NCBI GenBank assembly: GCA_947169105.1
Contig: CAMVOL010000024.1
Span: 1-34,633, forward strand
Direction: 5' to 3'
Length of the DNA stretch: 34,633 nt
Source of the DNA: an uncultured Bacteroidales bacterium
Lineage (GTDB): Bacteria; Bacteroidota; Bacteroidia; Bacteroidales; WCHB1-69
This document shows positions 31,024-34,633 of this stretch, one piece after another. Every line of letters starts with the position of its first letter. Position 1 is the first letter of the stretch. A program made the position numbers and the translations under genes. The notes below the pieces were generated by a model. The model had not been told where the DNA came from, did no database searches, and was given only the letters and a program-made list of their open reading frames with translations.

Positions 31024-34000
31024 TTACTCGTTGCGGACGCAACGGACGGAAGCACCATAATCCTTATAATAAGTGTTATAAGTCGTTGACGCACTCACCG
31101 AAGTATAGCCAGATTCCCCAGCCGATGGATTGGTCAAACGCAACGGATAGACACGTTCATTTGTATTTTCTTTCGTACTCCAGAAATTGGCGTATATTGT
31201 GCCGTCGGACATGGCGCCAGAATTCATAAATTCTACTGTAGCTTCACCTGCCGGAACAGCATTGAAGTCTTTTTCGTTACCGAAGCAGTAGTTCCAATCG
31301 CACGAACCAGCCAACTCAGTAGCAGAGGTTACAGAGTTCAAGAGCGTATTAAAATCTTCTTGGGTCGGGAGGTGCCAGCCTTTAGGACAAATGCCTCGGC
31401 GATTATAGGGGTACGACCAATACGACTCGGATTGCCCTGCCTGAGGCAACTCATTGCCATCATAGATATCCATGGCGGCGCACCAGTTATAGTACAAACC
31501 ATAACGTTTAGATATTGAGGTTTCTTGGTCATTCAAATACCATTGGGCCACTTTTGATCTTTTAGACATAGTGAAATTGTTGCCCGAAGCACCAAGCGGA
31601 TTCACAATATAAGTACCGGTAAGCGGGCTATGTGTGCAGCGCATATTTTCCCTCATCCAGCACTGTTCACCAATCTGCACCACAGAATAGATATTGCCGT
31701 CATAATCGGTAACAGAAACGATACCTTCACCATTGGTGTATTCATAGCCATCATTCTTGGTTCCGTTCAGACCATTGTTTTGATACTCGGCGCCTTGGTG
31801 AGCAGTACCTGTACATGGGAAGCGGGCAGCATTTGTCACCGTAACCTCCTTAGTGGCCGAACAACCGGAACCGTTGGTAAGTGTAATGGTATAAGAACCT
31901 GCTGCCGTGTAAGTGTGTTCAGGACCTGTTGTAAAGGAAGATGCCGGACCTACCTGAGCAGCCGAACCGTCACCCCAGTTGATGGTGAAGTTTCCGCTGA
32001 TTCCATTGCTCGTACCATTGTTTGAAGCAGGACGTGATATTAGTTTTACCGACAGTGTATCCGTTACTATATTACAATCGGGAATCACATTGGAAGGCGT
32101 AGAGAATGATTGGAAGAAGGAAACAACTTTATCGGGTTCACCCTCTTTCGTCGCACGACAGGCTATTTGTGGATGCGGATCCCCAGAATACGGGTAGGAA
32201 GAGTATGTAACAGTACATGTCCTGTTAACCTCGTCTATCGTGGGATTAAGTGTTGCTGGAGAAACGCTCCAAGTTATGGTGTAACCGGTCAAGTCAGCAC
32301 TTGGATTTTCACTCGAAAGGACAGCGGTATAGGTAACCGTGACAGGATAGTATGAAGTATAAGGATAATTGTTGCCATTCGTGGTACAGAACTGCACCGA
32401 GGGATGGTCATTATCAACCGTAAGGGACACATCACTGGGAGATGTCGCTCCATCATCTGTCGTATCACGCACGCAACGGACAGACATCAAATTGTAGGTC
32501 GTATTATAATATGAACCTTTAGTCATAGTGTTATTGTCATTAACTAAATTGTAACTATCAGCACTTCCTCCTGATGTAGTACTCTGTGTAGAAGACCAAT
32601 AATACGTCCCCGAATATTCATATTCACCACCATTTAAAGACACATAGGATGCAGGCAGTGCCGAGAATCCGCTACTGTTACGATCTGTCCTGTCATAGGC
32701 ACCTGGTTTAGTAGTGTTGAGCTTGACCTCCCAATCACAACCTGTTGCCAATTCAGCAGCGGTATTGGCACTCTCTTCCGCCATTAAAACGTCCCATTCC
32801 CCCGCTGTTGGGATATGCCAACCCTTGGGACAGATTCCACGATGATGAGGTGATTGAATGTTTCCTCTCGCATCCCAACTCATTGTTAGCGTATTAAATT
32901 CTCCATTCATACTTCTATAAATGTCCATTGCTGCACACCAATTATACAACAATCCGTAATGCATTGGAGCATAGCTAAGACTGTCATTATTAAACCAATG
33001 TGCGGCTTTCCCCCCTGTTGATTTCCAATATTTTTTATCACTTGTTGCGCCTGCTGTTTTTACAATATAGTTGTTTGTGTTAGGGCTATGAGTACAGCGC
33101 ATATTCTCAGCCAACCAGCACTGACTACCGATTTGCACCACAGGATAAACATTACCGTCGTAATCTGTCACACTAACTATTTCATTATTACTGTTTGTAA
33201 CTTCCAAGCCATCGTTGGCATTGTTGTATCCATTGTTCATATAGTCACTACCCGTATGTGGTGAAGAGACCACACAAGAGGTGACAACAGAATGTTTTGC
33301 TTCAATAGTCTGTGAGACGGAGCATCCACTGGAGTTAGTAGCTACAACCGTATAGATACCGGGTGTTGTATAAATGTGATCATCAGCCGTTGTAGGATTG
33401 GTCGTAATAAAACCATCTCCCCAATCCACATCGGCCGTAATATCATTTTTAGGTGTTACCATCATAGAATCCGCGCAAAGTGTCATACTGGGAGGACTGG
33501 GTCTAGAACTAAGATTAACCCGAACTCTTGAAGCAGTCAATTTTATGCTTGGATCCGCCACATTGGTAGCTGTACAATTTACATCATAGTTAATCCCTGT
33601 TCTATTAGGTTTTATTGACAACGTATTACTATCTATTACCATAGCGCCATCAAGATAACTACCTGTTCTTGAACAAGTCCAAGAATAAGTATAATCACCC
33701 ACCGCAATAGTTTCATCAGATAGTGAAGCTATTAAATCAACAGAAGACCCTTGACACAATACAGGATAATTGCTGGGAGCCTTAACCGAAATAGTAAGTG
33801 TAAGAGGGCCGCCGCTGGTCGTAGTCTTCGGTCCGACAATGGTGGTACCGCTACTATTTGTCACCTTGGCCATCACGCAATAACTTGTACTGGCAGAAAG
33901 TCCTGTCACAGGTATTGTGTAGCTATCTCCGGTATGAAGAGTTTCTGAAATTGTAGTGGAAATGTATCCGTCGTCATTAGGACCACAATTACTGCCCTGT

Positions 34001-34633
34001 TTATAGAACACTTGCACCGTACCTTCTCCCTCCTCCATGAAATCCAAACCAGAAACAGTCACAGCAAATCCCAAAGGCCTTTCCGTCGGGTTTTGTAAAA
34101 TTGCCATCGGTTTATGTCCCAACGTGCGCTCCGTTGCCACTGGCGTGGAAGTGGTGGTTCCTTCTTTATTTGTGGCAGATGCGGTCACGTAATAGTCAGT
34201 GTAGGAACTCAATCCTGTGAGCGTAATGCTGTTCGTCGTACTCGGCACACAGGTGGATTCACTCATATCACTGTTTTTGGAATAGCAGAACTGGTAACCA
34301 GTAATCGGAATGTACTCGCTGGTGAAGTCGGCAGTAACATCCATGGTCTCAAGGGTCGGATTTGTCAGACTGATGCTGTTAAACACCGGAGGTGCCGCAT
34401 TCTCCAATGCCGTTATTCTTCTGTTCAAGCTGTCGAACACCGCCCACAGGTCGCAGGCGTTCACCACAATGTTGTTGCAGTTGGTTCCGTTGGTGGCATT
34501 AATGTCAAAGCCGCGAGGTACGGTGTTGGTACCGATGAAATTATTGTCAGCCGTGGTAAAGGCGATGTTTTCCGGAATGGTCGGGAAGTCGGCGCGGATG
34601 GCCGCTGCCGTGTCGTTCAGACGGGCGTTGGTG
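31024..34633 (-). CDS. FISUMP/PKD surface protein, N-terminus outside the window
   Basis: An open frame that runs off the right edge. A GTG exists at 34467, but the frame stays open through 34633 (reading TNARLNDTAAAIRADFP...), so that codon is not the start. Order from the N-terminal side: a short DSLNRRITALEN helix, two Fn3-like domains (about 34400-33800), an Ig-like region (33800-33510), a PKD-like domain with DVDWGDG and YTTPGIYTV (33510-33290), FISUMP domain 1 (about 33210-32460, VTDYDGNVYPVVQIG...CWLAENMRCTHS...NWCAAMDIYR...GICPKGWHIP), a second Ig-like/PKD pair (32460-31830, NWGDGSA) and FISUMP domain 2 (about 31750-31030). It ends directly after SVRCVRNE with no T9SS tail. Probably an exported surface protein; the export signal is outside the window. 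Confidence 0.88.
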   Translation of the reverse strand, partial: TNARLNDTAAAIRADFPTIPENIAFTTADNNFIGTNTVPRGFDINATNGTNCNNIVVNACDLWAVFDSLNRRITALENAAPPVFNSISLTNPTLETMDVTADFTSEYIPITGYQFCYSKNSDMSESTCVPSTTNSITLTGLSSYTDYYVTASATNKEGTTTSTPVATERTLGHKPMAILQNPTERPLGFAVTVSGLDFMEEGEGTVQVFYKQGSNCGPNDDGYISTTISETLHTGDSYTIPVTGLSASTSYCVMAKVTNSSGTTIVGPKTTTSGGPLTLTISVKAPSNYPVLCQGSSVDLIASLSDETIAVGDYTYSWTCSRTGSYLDGAMVIDSNTLSIKPNRTGINYDVNCTATNVADPSIKLTASRVRVNLSSRPSPPSMTLCADSMMVTPKNDITADVDWGDGFITTNPTTADDHIYTTPGIYTVVATNSSGCSVSQTIEAKHSVVTSCVVSSPHTGSDYMNNGYNNANDGLEVTNSNNEIVSVTDYDGNVYPVVQIGSQCWLAENMRCTHSPNTNNYIVKTAGATSDKKYWKSTGGKAAHWFNNDSLSYAPMHYGLLYNWCAAMDIYRSMNGEFNTLTMSWDARGNIQSPHHRGICPKGWHIPTAGEWDVLMAEESANTAAELATGCDWEVKLNTTKPGAYDRTDRNSSGFSALPASYVSLNGGEYEYSGTYYWSSTQSTTSGGSADSYNLVNDNNTMTKGSYYNTTYNLMSVRCVRDTTDDGATSPSDVSLTVDNDHPSVQFCTTNGNNYPYTSYYPVTVTYTAVLSSENPSADLTGYTITWSVSPATLNPTIDEVNRTCTVTYSSYPYSGDPHPQIACRATKEGEPDKVVSFFQSFSTPSNVIPDCNIVTDTLSVKLISRPASNNGTSNGISGNFTINWGDGSAAQVGPASSFTTGPEHTYTAAGSYTITLTNGSGCSATKEVTVTNAARFPCTGTAHQGAEYQNNGLNGTKNDGYEYTNGEGIVSVTDYDGNIYSVVQIGEQCWMRENMRCTHSPLTGTYIVNPLGASGNNFTMSKRSKVAQWYLNDQETSISKRYGLYYNWCAAMDIYDGNELPQAGQSESYWSYPYNRRGICPKGWHLPTQEDFNTLLNSVTSATELAGSCDWNYCFGNEKDFNAVPAGEATVEFMNSGAMSDGTIYANFWSTKENTNERVYPLRLTNPSAGESGYTSVSASTTYNTYYKDYGASVRCVRNE

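Overview
The window reads as chromosomal DNA from a member of the Bacteroidota, most likely a Bacteroidales. The support is: two proteins with type IX secretion (T9SS) C-terminal sorting domains, a FISUMP-domain surface protein, a B12-dependent class II ribonucleotide reductase, 'AHQLGTP'-type histidine kinase chemistry, and seven upstream sites matching the Bacteroidota -7 promoter element TAnnTTTG (TATCTTTG or TACTTTTG). I saw no rRNA, tRNA, CRISPR array or transposase.

Layout. 1-1643: a promoter, a T9SS-secreted protein on the plus strand and a bidirectional terminator. 1701-17186: fifteen minus-strand genes that form an aryl-polyene-like type II fatty acid/polyketide lipid cluster. In transcription order they are: hotdog dehydratase-like protein, ketosynthase with an extra C-terminal domain, ACP, FabF-type ketosynthase, chain-length-factor-like ketosynthase, 4-TM EamA/SMR transporter, FabZ-like hotdog protein, family 2 glycosyltransferase, MMPL exporter fused to an acyltransferase, radical SAM protein, then three genes of less obvious relevance (small unknown, secreted unknown, secreted esterase), then a PaaK-like adenylate-forming ligase and an acyltransferase. 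17306-18808: an orphan sensor histidine kinase. 18874-26946: a 2690-residue T9SS adhesin-like protein with about 11 Fn3 and 8 choice-of-anchor-like modules. 27299-30010: class II ribonucleotide reductase. 30434-30796 (plus): YraN. 31024 to the right edge: a FISUMP/PKD surface protein whose N-terminus lies outside the window.

How the cluster may work (inference from families). The ligase activates an aryl or acyl starter. The KS and KS/CLF pair extend it on the ACP. The two hotdog proteins dehydrate. The radical SAM protein, glycosyltransferase and acyltransferases tailor or esterify the chain, and the MMPL protein and small transporter move the product across the inner membrane. No ketoreductase, ammonia lyase or methyltransferase of the usual aryl polyene set is visible, so those steps must be supplied elsewhere or the product differs.

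The most interesting observations are: (1) the two hotdog proteins carry complementary halves of the usual His/Glu dehydratase active site; (2) the MMPL-acyltransferase fusion carries an extra Rossmann-like tail; (3) one ketosynthase carries a second, degenerate KS-like half; (4) intergenic regions are built from a shared vocabulary of short tandem repeats and GC-rich palindromes. Those repeats start at or just after stop codons, and two composite copies bracket the nrdJ-yraN pair.
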